From positions 744,001 through 808,000 of the forward strand of contig NZ_PDIZ01000001.1 in NCBI RefSeq assembly GCF_002563635.1: a stretch of 64,000 nucleotides of DNA, written 5' to 3'. The notes beneath the pieces were generated by a model. That model did no database searches. It saw only the letters and a list, made by a program, of their open reading frames with translations, and was not told the DNA's origin. Of the stretch, positions 6,951 to 16,294 are shown one piece after another; the stretch's first letter is position 1; every line of letters starts with the position of its first letter. The position numbers were made by a program, and so were the translations under genes. This stretch comes from Bacillus sp. es.036. Lineage in GTDB: Bacteria > Bacillota > Bacilli > Bacillales > Guptibacillaceae.

Positions 6951-9809
6951 TTGAGAACATTTTCAGTTAAGGTCACTCACAAAGAAAACCTGCGCGAATA
7001 TATGGTGAATCACTCGGAATTGTTTCAGGCGCATGCCGTATTCGTTCAACTATATAGTTTTTCGCATAACAAAGAGCGTGCGGCTGGTGTTGCACAGACG
7101 ATAACGACTTTTTTACCTCATGCCGTGCTAATTGGGACCACCGCGGAAGGCGCATTTTATGAGAGTAACTCGGTAACAGAAGGCATTCTGGTTTCTTTCA
7201 CAACGTTTGACAATGCGGAAGTGAAACCATTTGTGATTGAAAGTTCCACTTTGCATAAACCGTTTGAAGGGGATTCAAATGAACTTGTCATTTTATTTAA
7301 TAGTGGAATCGATGATCACACTGTTTTAACAATGATGGGAAAAACACCCTTCATTGGTGGTAAAGCTTCTGGAATGAACCAGACTTCCTTCATAGTAGCA
7401 GGTCAGCAAATTCTATCAAAAGGAATCGTAGGGGCCCGCATAAGTGGACAGAACTTGCATACAAAAGTTTATGAGGAAACCTTTTGGAAACCAGCAGGAC
7501 GATCGTTCGAGGTTACAAAAGCGCTTGGATCCCGTCTTTTTGAAATAGAAGGTCTTTCTTCACTAGCGTTCTATGAGAAGTATGTAGGATACGATATGGC
7601 GAAACGGCTACCTGAATCGTCCGCTCATGTGCCTTTGCTTCACTTACTAAATGGAAAAGAAACGCCAATTTCCGTTTTAAAGAAACATCGAGATGGTTCT
7701 GTGACGATAAACGCGTTTCTTGCTAAAGGATCGAAACTACAGTTTTCTTATGGAGACGCCACGCAAATGGCCCACTCTTATGAGCGAATTCAAAAACACG
7801 CTGAAATGGATGGCTTAGAAAGTCTCTTTTCTTTCTCATCTGCTTCGCTTCCGAAGCTTTTTGCAAACGGATTTGTTCGTTATTTTGATAGTCTAGAGGA
7901 ACTTTGCACACTTACATCTGTTTTGCTTGAATCTGAATATTACTCAGATGGCACTGATTTTCACTACGAAGAGAACAGGATGGTCTTTGCGCACTTCAAC
8001 GAAAAAGATGTCAAACAAAAAGCTGTAAGGCATCTACCATTACACAATCAGGAGATGAATGACTTGGATGGTTTAATGGCACTATCACATTTAATTAAAG
8101 CTTCCACAGAAGAGTTAGAGACGTTAAACACCAATCTTCAGCAGTCAGAGCAGCGCTTTAAATCTCTGTTTGAACAAAACCCGAATCTTGTTTATTCTGT
8201 TGATGTATACGGTAAAATTACGAGTGTCAACCCGGCACTAAAATCGTTACTTGGATATACTTCTGAAGAAGTGATGAGTAAGCATTCCCTTCAGTTTGTC
8301 TCTTCTGAAGATGTCCAAATGACAAGAGAAAAATTTTATCAAACGTTCCAGGGGATGGCTCAAACGTATGATGCTCATCTTGTTCATAAATCCGGAGTCA
8401 GTGTGTTATTTACCATTACAAATATCCCGATCATTGTAAATGGAGAAATTACAGGTGCGTACGGAATTGCCAAAAATATTATGAATCAGCGAAAGGCTGA
8501 AGAGAAAATTGCTCATCTTGCGTATTACGATGTTCTTACAGAGCTACCTAATCGCCTATTGTTTGAGAAATTATTAAATGAATCATTAAAGAATGAAGAA
8601 GAAAAACTAGCTGTGATGTTCATCGATCTTGATCGGTTTAAGTTAATCAATGATAGCCTTGGTCATCAGCGCGGAGACCAAATTCTAAAACAAGTAACCT
8701 TACGTATAAAGGAAGCTATTAAAGATGACGCCGTTCTTGCTAGGTTTGGTGGGGACGAATTTACCGTTCTCCTTCCAGGACTTACGTGTGAAAAGGATGC
8801 GTTAATGCTCGCAAAACGTGTTGTTGATCATCTAAAACAGCCAATTCTCTTTGATGATGTGGAGTACTTCATGACAGTTGGCATCGGGATTAGTCTGTTT
8901 CCACTTGATGGACAGGATTTGGATACGCTCATGAAAAATGCTTATATCGCCTTGGATCGAGCCAAACAACAGGGTGCTAACTATATTGAGTTTTATACAG
9001 ATGAAATGACAGATGAAGCTTTTGAGCGTTTAGAACTAGAAAGTTACTTACGAAGAGCGCTTGAGAAAGAAGAGCTAACATTATTCTACCAACCTCAAGT
9101 GAACCTTGATGAAAAGAAAATTTATGCTTGTGAAGCTTTGATTCGCTGGAATCATCCGAAGCTAGGTCTCGTTTCGCCAGCTCAATTTATACCGCTCGCA
9201 GAAGAAACTGGTTTGATTGAAGAAATTGGCATTTGGGTGTTAAATGAAGCGTGCATGCAAACGAGCCGGTGGCAGGCGCTTGGATACGACGATTTATCTA
9301 TTAGTGTTAACGTGTCTGGTCGACAGTTCCAGAGTGAGCGATTCGTTGAATCCGTTAGAGAAGCTTTAAGAGCTTCAGGACTCTTGCCTCATTCGTTACA
9401 TCTAGAAGTAACGGAGAGCACAACGCTTGTGAATACCGATTACAGTATTTCGATGTTGAACGAATTACGAGGAATGGGTATTAAAGTTTCGATTGATGAT
9501 TTTGGTACTGGTTACTCTTCTCTTAGTTACTTAAAGGATTTTCCGCTTGATATCCTAAAAATAGATCAATCCTTTATTCGAAACCTTCAAGAAAATAATG
9601 CAGATGCTGCCATCGTAAAAGCTGTGATCACAATGTGCGAAGGGTTGAATTTGTCAATCGTGGCAGAAGGAATTGAAACGAAAGAGCAGGGAGACATTAT
9701 TCGAAGTTTTGGCTGTAATTTTGCTCAAGGATTTTTCTATAGTAAACCTTTAAATAAGGACCGTTTTGAAAAGCTTCTTCTATCAAAACGCTTCCCGCTA
9801 GCAACGTAA
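6951..9809 (+). CDS. FIST-PAS-GGDEF-EAL cyclic-di-GMP signalling protein
   Basis: About 952 residues with four modules: an N-terminal FIST sensor (about 10-370), a short helical linker, a PAS domain (about 405-525), a GGDEF cyclase domain (intact FGGDEF near 603) and an EAL phosphodiesterase domain (EAL near 730). The EAL metal and catalytic motifs (SVNVSGRQF, LEVTES, DDFGTGYSSL, KIDQSFI, AEGIE) are all present, so both halves could be active. I see no clear RxxD inhibitory site before GGDEF. No transmembrane segment is evident, so it is cytoplasmic and likely senses a small ligand through FIST and PAS. TTG at 6951 fits RBS GATGAGG (spacing about 10); GTG at 6942 is too close to it. Confidence 0.9.
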   Translation: MRTFSVKVTHKENLREYMVNHSELFQAHAVFVQLYSFSHNKERAAGVAQTITTFLPHAVLIGTTAEGAFYESNSVTEGILVSFTTFDNAEVKPFVIESSTLHKPFEGDSNELVILFNSGIDDHTVLTMMGKTPFIGGKASGMNQTSFIVAGQQILSKGIVGARISGQNLHTKVYEETFWKPAGRSFEVTKALGSRLFEIEGLSSLAFYEKYVGYDMAKRLPESSAHVPLLHLLNGKETPISVLKKHRDGSVTINAFLAKGSKLQFSYGDATQMAHSYERIQKHAEMDGLESLFSFSSASLPKLFANGFVRYFDSLEELCTLTSVLLESEYYSDGTDFHYEENRMVFAHFNEKDVKQKAVRHLPLHNQEMNDLDGLMALSHLIKASTEELETLNTNLQQSEQRFKSLFEQNPNLVYSVDVYGKITSVNPALKSLLGYTSEEVMSKHSLQFVSSEDVQMTREKFYQTFQGMAQTYDAHLVHKSGVSVLFTITNIPIIVNGEITGAYGIAKNIMNQRKAEEKIAHLAYYDVLTELPNRLLFEKLLNESLKNEEEKLAVMFIDLDRFKLINDSLGHQRGDQILKQVTLRIKEAIKDDAVLARFGGDEFTVLLPGLTCEKDALMLAKRVVDHLKQPILFDDVEYFMTVGIGISLFPLDGQDLDTLMKNAYIALDRAKQQGANYIEFYTDEMTDEAFERLELESYLRRALEKEELTLFYQPQVNLDEKKIYACEALIRWNHPKLGLVSPAQFIPLAEETGLIEEIGIWVLNEACMQTSRWQALGYDDLSISVNVSGRQFQSERFVESVREALRASGLLPHSLHLEVTESTTLVNTDYSISMLNELRGMGIKVSIDDFGTGYSSLSYLKDFPLDILKIDQSFIRNLQENNADAAIVKAVITMCEGLNLSIVAEGIETKEQGDIIRSFGCNFAQGFFYSKPLNKDRFEKLLLSKRFPLAT

Positions 9810-9812
9810 GAA

Positions 9813-9843
9813 AGATCGACCCACTGTGGTCGGTCTTTTTTTT
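9813..9843 (+). terminator. Terminator after the FIST-GGDEF-EAL gene
   Basis: AAGATCGACC pairs with GGTCGGTCTT (one wobble), followed by nine T residues. Confidence 0.85.
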
Positions 9844-9886
9844 GAGTAATCGAACTGGAAATATCGGTGTAGGATGCTCAACATTC

Positions 9887-9941
9887 AAACAGTCGTTTTA
9901 TTCGCCGGCAGAGGCTATTTTCGAATGTGCTTTGACTGTTT
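9887..9941 (+). other. Long-range hairpin upstream of the monooxygenase
   Basis: AAACAGTC (9887-9894) is complementary to GACTGTTT (9934-9941), and ATTCG/CGAAT inside it can extend the stem. It ends about 50 nt before the next start codon. It may be a leader structure or operator; no known family was recognised. Confidence 0.35.
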
Positions 9942-9994
9942 CAAGCATTAATTGGAAGGGAATAGAAAAAGTAGCGAAGAAGAGGTGATGGTAC

Positions 9995-11326
9995 ATGGAT
10001 TATGATGTGATGATCATTGGCGGAGGCATATCAGGCCTTACACTCGCTGTTAAATTAGGGCAGTGTAATGTGAAAACGCTATTAATTGAAAAAGATAAAA
10101 AGAGCGGGTTGATTTATAAAGGAGAACTGCTTCAGCCAAAGAGCCTTGAAGTTCTTGATCGGATTAATGTGCTAGAAGTTGTGAAAGAGAACGGGTTTCT
10201 TTTACCTTCGATTGAATTTTACGAGTATAACCAAACAGATGACGGATCAATGGAACAGCTGAGTGCGAATGAGTTCCGTTACGATGTGATTCCGTCTCCA
10301 TACAACACGTCACTTATGATTCCACATGAGCGGCTAAAAGAGCTTTTGTTTCAAGAGGCTTCGAAATATGATTCGGTTGATTATATACAGCCGGCGAAAT
10401 TAACGGGTTTTACTGAAGAAGAGCCTGAGAACAGGAAAGCCATTATTCAAACGAAAGAAGGAGAGCGTGAAATTCACGCAAACTTTTATATTGGCGCCGA
10501 GGGAAGGGCATCTCCGACAAGAACGGCAATGGAAGTTGAGATGAAGAATACGAAATACAATCATCATTTCTTAACAGTTTCGTTTCCGAGACCAGAAACG
10601 CTCGATCAGTCAACGATCATTACGACTCAAAATAAATTTGTGGGTCTTTTTCCGCTCCCAAACAACGAAGTGAGAAGCGTTCTCTTAATTAAACCAGGTG
10701 AATTTAAGACGATGCGAGAAGAGGGACTAGAATCGTTCTACCGTGCTTATTGTGAACTGATGCCTGAACTTGAAGGTTACGTGCATCAGATTGATACGTG
10801 GAAAAAGATTCAGCTCATGATTCCGGTTAGACACAATGTTTCAAATTACGTGAAGAATAATTTCATTTTAACTGGAGATGCAGCTCATAGTGTTCACCCT
10901 ATGGCAGGTGAAGGCATGAACCTGGCGATTCAGGATTCAGACGTATTAGGAGAACTTCTCTGCTGGATGTTTCAAACAAATCAAACGGATTGGAAGCACC
11001 TAAAGTGGTATGAAAAAGTAAGAAAGCCGCGAGCAGAATATGTTTCAACATTAAGCCACCAGGCTGCATTGCTTTACTCATTTCCTTATCGTTCTTGGCA
11101 GAAGCTTCGTATAAAGGGAGTGAACCAAACGGAGCATTCCCCGCTCCTTCATTTTAAACAGATGCTGAATACGTCAGGGCTGGGAATATGGAAATTCACC
11201 TTATTGGATCGTATGAAACAAGCAGGATTCATTCCAGCTTCAATAGGGAATGGGAAATTAAGTAAATACCCTGAGGAGAAAATGATGTTTTCGAAAGAAG
11301 ATGACTATCCGTGGTATCGCAAATGA
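9995..11326 (+). CDS. FAD-dependent monooxygenase (UbiH/PHBH-like)
   Basis: A 443-residue group A flavin monooxygenase. It has an N-terminal Rossmann motif (IIGGGISGLTLA), the middle-domain YIGAEGRASPTR stretch (the family's DG motif, here EG) and the C-terminal FAD-ribose motif GDAAHSVHPMAGEGMN. Such enzymes use FAD, O2 and NAD(P)H to hydroxylate aromatic or quinone-like substrates. RBS GAAGAGGTG precedes the ATG. The methyltransferase gene starts 16 nt after its stop, so the two probably form an operon and may modify the same small molecule. The substrate is unknown. Confidence 0.8.
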   Translation: MDYDVMIIGGGISGLTLAVKLGQCNVKTLLIEKDKKSGLIYKGELLQPKSLEVLDRINVLEVVKENGFLLPSIEFYEYNQTDDGSMEQLSANEFRYDVIPSPYNTSLMIPHERLKELLFQEASKYDSVDYIQPAKLTGFTEEEPENRKAIIQTKEGEREIHANFYIGAEGRASPTRTAMEVEMKNTKYNHHFLTVSFPRPETLDQSTIITTQNKFVGLFPLPNNEVRSVLLIKPGEFKTMREEGLESFYRAYCELMPELEGYVHQIDTWKKIQLMIPVRHNVSNYVKNNFILTGDAAHSVHPMAGEGMNLAIQDSDVLGELLCWMFQTNQTDWKHLKWYEKVRKPRAEYVSTLSHQAALLYSFPYRSWQKLRIKGVNQTEHSPLLHFKQMLNTSGLGIWKFTLLDRMKQAGFIPASIGNGKLSKYPEEKMMFSKEDDYPWYRK

Positions 11327-11342
11327 GACGGGAGGAAGTAAA

Positions 11343-12338
11343 ATGAAAGAAATAAAAAAGATCTGGCGTGCTCGAAAATGGATGAAAAGTAATGAGCCCT
11401 TTTTATATGCCTGGCACGCTCACGTAGGATATGTGCATGATTTATTTGATGAATTCGAATCCGGCTCAACCGTCTCAAGCGTTGCGACCAAACGAGACAT
11501 GAATGAACTGCTTCTAACAAGATGGGCCGATGTTGGTGTGGCAATCGGTCATTTAACACATGAAAAGAATGGAAACATTCGTTCAAAGAAACATATGGTG
11601 GAGTCTATCTCCAAAAACAGTGACCAGTCTGTTGGCATTTTATTAAAAGAAATGATGGAATTACATATTCCGATTCTGCTTTCTTATCCGGACTTACTAA
11701 ACAAAGATCAGCATGCCTTATATCAGGATGAAGATTATGGTGGAACTGTTGCAGCGACATCAAGCTTTATTGAACGTTTTGCTTTTCCAAAAATTTATCA
11801 AGCCATTAAATCAACAAATGCAAATTCTGTCATTGATTTTGGTGCAGGATATGCGGGTTATTTATCGCGTATTGGGGCGAAGCTTGAACATATGAAACTT
11901 GTTGGAATTGAGAAAAATCGATCGGTTTGTTTGGATGCAGAGGAGAACATCCATTTTCCGTTAAAATCACCGATTAACCTGTATCCTGATGATATGATGA
12001 CGTGGAAGTGGGACGGGGAGCCATTTGATGTAGCCATGATGAACAATTTACTTTACTATTTTGCCCCTGAGGATCGAGTGAAGCTGTTTGAGAAAGCCTA
12101 TGAAGTAACAGGGGAAAATGGTCAGCTTCTTATCATCACCCCAATGCATGAATCCAAACATGGCCTTGCCTTTTCAGCAGCGTTTAATAGCTTTATGAGT
12201 GCACACGATAATCTTTTTCCGCTGCCAAGTCGCAAGGAAATGGAAGAGCTCGCTGCTGAAACTGGATTTCAATTAAAGCAGGTAAAACCCGTTGTCAAAG
12301 AAGGCGCATGGTACTTCTTGCGTTTTCAAAAAGTGTGA
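11343..12338 (+). CDS. Class I SAM-dependent methyltransferase
   Basis: A 331-residue protein with a methyltransferase fold in its second half: motif I DFGAGYAGYL (about residue 165), an acidic residue at the end of the next strand (VGIEKN) and the MMNNLLYYF strand IV region. The first 150 residues are helical and may bind the substrate. GGGAGGAAGT sits 6 nt before the ATG at 11343. It lies directly behind the flavin monooxygenase, so paired hydroxylation and methylation of one metabolite is plausible but unproven. The family resembles the SAM enzymes paired with monooxygenases in quinone and polyketide tailoring. Confidence 0.72.
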   Translation: MKEIKKIWRARKWMKSNEPFLYAWHAHVGYVHDLFDEFESGSTVSSVATKRDMNELLLTRWADVGVAIGHLTHEKNGNIRSKKHMVESISKNSDQSVGILLKEMMELHIPILLSYPDLLNKDQHALYQDEDYGGTVAATSSFIERFAFPKIYQAIKSTNANSVIDFGAGYAGYLSRIGAKLEHMKLVGIEKNRSVCLDAEENIHFPLKSPINLYPDDMMTWKWDGEPFDVAMMNNLLYYFAPEDRVKLFEKAYEVTGENGQLLIITPMHESKHGLAFSAAFNSFMSAHDNLFPLPSRKEMEELAAETGFQLKQVKPVVKEGAWYFLRFQKV

Positions 12339-12363
12339 GGCCTTTTAAAAGGTCTCTTTTTTT
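12337..12363 (+). terminator. Terminator overlapping the methyltransferase stop
   Basis: GAGGCCTTTT pairs with AAAAGGTCTC (one G-T wobble) and is followed by seven T residues. The stem begins inside the stop codon. Confidence 0.8.
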
Positions 12364-12443
12364 CGTTGTAACTGAGACATTTTGCACGAAACTTAGGCGT
12401 ATGCATAATGTGAAAAGAGAGCAACGAGGGGAGGAAGATCTTT

Positions 12444-14285
12444 TTGTGTGGGATAACGGGATGGGTGGATTGGAAGAAAAGTCTAACAGGCGAAGAGAAA
12501 GTCCTCCAGCATATGGCGCAAACTTTATCAAAAAGAGGACCTGATGCATCAAACCATTGGGTTGATGGTCATTGTGGATTTGGTCATACGCGTTTAGTCG
12601 TTGTCGATCCGGCTGGTGGAAGTCAGCCGATGACAAGAAAACATGGTGAAATCAACTATACAATTTGTTATAACGGTGAGTTATACAATACAGAGGATTT
12701 ACGCAAAGTTCTCCTCGGTAAGGGGTATACTTTCCAATCTCATTCAGATACGGAAGTTCTTTTAACATGCTATGTTGAGTGGGGAGAGCAGTGCGTGGAT
12801 CATTTGAATGGCATATTTGCCTTTGGGATTTGGGATGGAGAACGTCTCTTTCTTGCAAGAGACCGACTTGGAGTTAAACCATTATTTTATCGTCAAAGTG
12901 GAAGTTCGCTTCAATTCGGATCTGAACTTAAAGCGATCCTTGCGCATCCAGACGTCAAGAAAGAGATCGACCGAAGTGGTTTACAAGAAATCTTTGGCCT
13001 AGGTCCATCTCGTACGCCAGGTCACGGTGTTTTTCGTGGAATCAGTGAGCTCCGGCCGGGGTTTGCTATGAAATTTGAACGGAGCGGAATTCGAATTTGG
13101 CGTTATTGGAATGTTGTCAGTACCGAGCACACGGATGACCTTGATACTACGGTGGAAAAGGTTGGCGATCTTTTAAAAGATTCGATTAAAAGGCAGCTTG
13201 TAGCGGATGTTCCCGTTTGCACGTTTTTATCCGGTGGGGTTGATTCTAGCGCGATTACTTCTGTTGCTAGAAGTGCATTTCAGGATGATGGGAAAGGTAC
13301 GCTTCGTTCTTTTTCCGTAGATTATGTGGATAATGATAAATACTTTAAGAGTAGTGAATTTCAGCCTAATTCAGATGCGCCTTGGATTAAAAAGGTTTCA
13401 GCAGAACTTGCAACAGATCATACGAACTGTGTGATTGACACAGCTCAGCTTGTTCATCATCTAAAAGAAGCGATTGAATGTCGTGATCTTCCAGGCATGG
13501 CTGACGTCGATTCATCCTTGCTATGGTTCTCAAAAGAAATCAAAAAACACGCAACTGTAGCGCTATCTGGTGAATGTGCAGATGAGATCTTTGGTGGTTA
13601 TCCTTGGTTTCATAAACCTGAACTATTAGATCAAGAACAGTTCCCATGGATGCGGTCCACTCTTGAAAGACAGGCGATGTTAAAAGAAGACGTTCGGAAT
13701 AAGTTGAAATTAGAAGACTACGTGATTGAAAGGTATCGTGAATCGATTAAAGAAACCCCAGCGCTTGATGGCGAAAGTGAAATCGAAGCAAAAAGAAGAG
13801 CCCTCTTTTATTTAAATCTAAATTGGTTTATGACAACGTTACTTGAACGCAAAGATCGTATGAGCATGGGGGCTAGTTTAGAAGTTAGGGTGCCGTTTTC
13901 CGATCATCGAATCATTGAATACGTTTGGAATGTACCGTGGGAGATGAAGATGCTTGATGGAAGAGAAAAAGGGCTATTGCGTAAAGCGATGACTGGAACA
14001 CTCTCGCATGATGTGCTCTACCGTAAAAAAAGCCCTTATCCTAAAACATATAACCCGGCTTATACGAAAGCTGTCTCTTCATGGCTTCAAGATACGCTCA
14101 ATAATAAGCAGGCGCCACTCCTCGAATTAATCGATCAAAAAGTTGTTCAAGAAATTATCGATTCAGAAGGGAAAGCATTTAAAGTGCCTTGGTTCGGTCA
14201 ACTAATGGCTGGTCCACAATTAATTGCTCACCTTGCTCAAATCAATTACTGGATGCAACATCATAACGTGAATATAGTAGATTAA
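12444..14285 (+). CDS. asnO: Glutamine-hydrolysing asparagine synthetase AsnO
   Basis: A 613-residue enzyme. The N-terminal Ntn glutaminase domain begins with the nucleophile Cys2 (MCGITGW) and includes the RGPDAS and YNGELYN motifs. The C-terminal synthetase domain carries the ATP pyrophosphatase loop FLSGGVDSSA (about residue 260) and the SGECADEIFGGYPW motif. It converts aspartate, glutamine and ATP to asparagine. The start is TTG (12444), required to place Cys at position 2, with RBS GGGGAGGAAG. Size and neighbourhood (yis region) match B. subtilis AsnO (YisO), which is sporulation-linked, rather than AsnB. Confidence 0.9.
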   Translation: MCGITGWVDWKKSLTGEEKVLQHMAQTLSKRGPDASNHWVDGHCGFGHTRLVVVDPAGGSQPMTRKHGEINYTICYNGELYNTEDLRKVLLGKGYTFQSHSDTEVLLTCYVEWGEQCVDHLNGIFAFGIWDGERLFLARDRLGVKPLFYRQSGSSLQFGSELKAILAHPDVKKEIDRSGLQEIFGLGPSRTPGHGVFRGISELRPGFAMKFERSGIRIWRYWNVVSTEHTDDLDTTVEKVGDLLKDSIKRQLVADVPVCTFLSGGVDSSAITSVARSAFQDDGKGTLRSFSVDYVDNDKYFKSSEFQPNSDAPWIKKVSAELATDHTNCVIDTAQLVHHLKEAIECRDLPGMADVDSSLLWFSKEIKKHATVALSGECADEIFGGYPWFHKPELLDQEQFPWMRSTLERQAMLKEDVRNKLKLEDYVIERYRESIKETPALDGESEIEAKRRALFYLNLNWFMTTLLERKDRMSMGASLEVRVPFSDHRIIEYVWNVPWEMKMLDGREKGLLRKAMTGTLSHDVLYRKKSPYPKTYNPAYTKAVSSWLQDTLNNKQAPLLELIDQKVVQEIIDSEGKAFKVPWFGQLMAGPQLIAHLAQINYWMQHHNVNIVD

Positions 14286-14286
14286 G

Positions 14287-14321
14287 AAAAGGACCGGAGC
14301 GAGGTGCTCCGGTCCTTTTCT
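14287..14321 (+). terminator. Terminator after asnO
   Basis: The strong stem AAAAGGACCGGAGC/GCTCCGGTCCTTTT has a 5-nt loop and begins 1-2 nt after the stop. Confidence 0.9.
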
Positions 14322-14340
14322 ATTGGTGTTTATAGTTTAG

Positions 14341-14868
14341 GGCTTGAAGTGCCTGCCGTGTCTAAACGGGCGCTTCCGCTTTAAATGTCTAGCTGCGCGG
14401 GCCAAATCCTCCGGCTGTTTCGCTCTTTCGATTGAGACAAAAAGCGTCTCATTCGAAAGAGCTCCAACATCCTGCGGATTTAAACGGGCCCGCTCCGCTT
14501 TTCATGAGATCCAGCTGCGACTCGCAGAAACTGCGATATTTCACTCTTTCACCAGAACACAAAGGGCGTGTTCTAGTTCAAGAGTTCCAATATCTCCGTT
14601 TCTAAACGCTCGTCTTCGCCTTTCGTAGATCCAGCTGCAGTGGGCAGACACTCTGTCACTTCACCCTATAACTCGAACACAAAGACCGTGTTCAATTTAT
14701 AGGGTTCCAGTGCCTGCCGTGTCTAGACGCCCACTTCCGCCTTTCGTGTCTAGCTGCAGCCTCCAGACCCTCGGTCACTTCACCTTTTCATCCGAACACA
14801 AAGACCGTGTTCAAATGAAAAGGCTCCAGTGTCTGCCGGGTCTAAACGGAGGCTTCCGCTTTTCGGTT
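14341..14868 (+). repeat. Modular palindromic repeat array, locus 1
   Basis: Head-to-tail units of about 118 nt in the + orientation: a truncated 3' half (14341-14382), type A (14388-14503), type C (14508-14624), type B (14628-14745) and type D (14749-14865). Each full unit opens near (GA)TCYAGCTGC and closes near CCGCYTTTC. Nested complementary arms surround a central hairpin with an ACAAARNNCGT-like loop. In type D the outer arms are GCCTCC/GGAGGC and the middle arms AGACCC/GGGTCT; in type B they are GTGGGC/GCCCAC and AGACAC/GTGTCT, so both partners changed together. The array fills the gap between the convergent asnO and amt genes and ends a few bases from the amt stop. Confidence 0.9.
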
Positions 14869-16272
14869 TTACCCGCTGGTTTTTGCTTCGGCTTGTGGCT
14901 CTTTAACGCCTGGTTCGAGTCCGTTGAGTCTCTCGACTAGGCCGTGGCCGAATGGAGAAGGCGATGATGGGCTTTCGTTGTTGTTTAGAATGCCGCCTCT
15001 AAGCTCGTATGCTGTTGAGCCGTGCTCTGCGAAGTCAAGTCCTTGAATTTCTTCTTCACGAGAAACGCGGATTGATGAGAAACGTGTATAGATGAATAAA
15101 AAGGTACCAACAGTTCCCATTGTCCAGGCCATAACAGCTAGAATTCCGATTGCTTGAACGAGGATGAGTGATGCGCCGCCTCCGTAAAATAAGCCGCCAT
15201 CGATAGCAAATAATCCGACTGCTAAAGTTCCCCATACCCCGCATACACCGTGAACCGCAATTGCTCCAACTGGATCATCTAATTTCACGCGGCGATCGAT
15301 CAATTGAACGGCTTCGATTAGAATAACTCCAGAAATCAGACCGATAAACATAGCACCAATTGGGGATACGCTTGCTGTACCTGCTGTAATACCGACTAAA
15401 CCAGCTAATGCGCCGTTTAGTGTTAAGGAAGCGTCAATTTGCTTATAGCGAATATAAGAATAAAGGGCACTGCCGATGACGCCACTTGAAGCTGAGAGAA
15501 GAGTGGTTGCTACGATAGTAGGAATAAGTGCGTCGCTTGCTGAAAGGGTACTACCTGCATTAAAACCAAACCAACCGAACCAGAGAATGAATACGCCAAG
15601 AGCGCCGAGTGGAATATTATGTCCTTGAATAACATTTACCTTGCCGTTCGAATATTTCCCAATACGTCCTCCGAGAAACGCTACGACAACAACTGCTCCA
15701 AGCGCACCAGTCATGTGAACGACCGTTGATCCTGCAAAGTCCGTGAATCCTAATTCTGCTAGCCATCCGCCACCCCAGATCCAGTGGCCTACGACAGGGT
15801 AGACAAATCCAATCATGATTACTGTAACAGCGATATAGCTAATCAGTTTCATTCGTTCAGCTACTGCGCCAGAAATAATCGTTGCACAAGTTGCTGCAAA
15901 GACGGCCTGGAATACAAAGAATCCAAGATTTTCAGATTGTCCAAAAAGAAAGAAGCCATCACTCCCAATAAACCCGCCCGCTGAAGAACCAAACATTAAT
16001 CCATAGCCAACAATGAAGTAAAGAACTGCACCGATCGACATCGTTAGTAAGTTTTTCATTAAAATGTTTAATGCGTTTTTCGAGCGAGTAAACCCAGTTT
16101 CAACCATTGCGAATCCTGCGTGCATAAAGAATACGAGAAATGCAGCAATCATAATCCAGACGGTATCCATTGAAGCACTTAAGGCACTGACTTCTGTAGC
16201 ATCACCTGCTGCGAAGACATGCCCACCTGAAAGAAGGAAGAGAAGAGCGAACAAACCAGTCATTTTTTTCAT
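14869..16272 (-). CDS. amtB: Ammonium transporter (Amt/NrgA family)
   Basis: About 467 residues: a cleavable-looking signal peptide (MKKMTGLFALLFLLSGGHVFAA), then eleven hydrophobic helices with the Amt signature regions VYPVVGHWIWGGG and HGVCGVWGTLAVG, which carry the pore histidines. The cytoplasmic tail of about 60 residues is longer and more polar than usual and ends beside repeat locus 1. It imports ammonium or ammonia and is gated by the P-II protein encoded just upstream on the same strand (22-nt gap). ATG at 16272 is chosen because AAAAGGAT is correctly spaced for it; the ATG at 16284 directly abuts that RBS. Confidence 0.93.
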   Translation of the reverse strand: MKKMTGLFALLFLLSGGHVFAAGDATEVSALSASMDTVWIMIAAFLVFFMHAGFAMVETGFTRSKNALNILMKNLLTMSIGAVLYFIVGYGLMFGSSAGGFIGSDGFFLFGQSENLGFFVFQAVFAATCATIISGAVAERMKLISYIAVTVIMIGFVYPVVGHWIWGGGWLAELGFTDFAGSTVVHMTGALGAVVVVAFLGGRIGKYSNGKVNVIQGHNIPLGALGVFILWFGWFGFNAGSTLSASDALIPTIVATTLLSASSGVIGSALYSYIRYKQIDASLTLNGALAGLVGITAGTASVSPIGAMFIGLISGVILIEAVQLIDRRVKLDDPVGAIAVHGVCGVWGTLAVGLFAIDGGLFYGGGASLILVQAIGILAVMAWTMGTVGTFLFIYTRFSSIRVSREEEIQGLDFAEHGSTAYELRGGILNNNESPSSPSPFGHGLVERLNGLEPGVKEPQAEAKTSG

Positions 16273-16294
16273 CGAATTTATCATCCTTTTCTTA

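Noticed and set aside
14341-14868. Insertion sequence or transposon remnant with transposase
   Set aside because: No transposase frame or terminal target duplications were seen; mobility by an outside enzyme remains possible.
14344-14940. Open frames inside repeat arrays (also 34643-34960, 44895-45367, 55191-55612) giving similar peptides such as SSGCFALSIETKS
   Set aside because: The similarity comes from the DNA repeat units; the frames lack RBS, differ in frame between loci and follow the palindromic structure.
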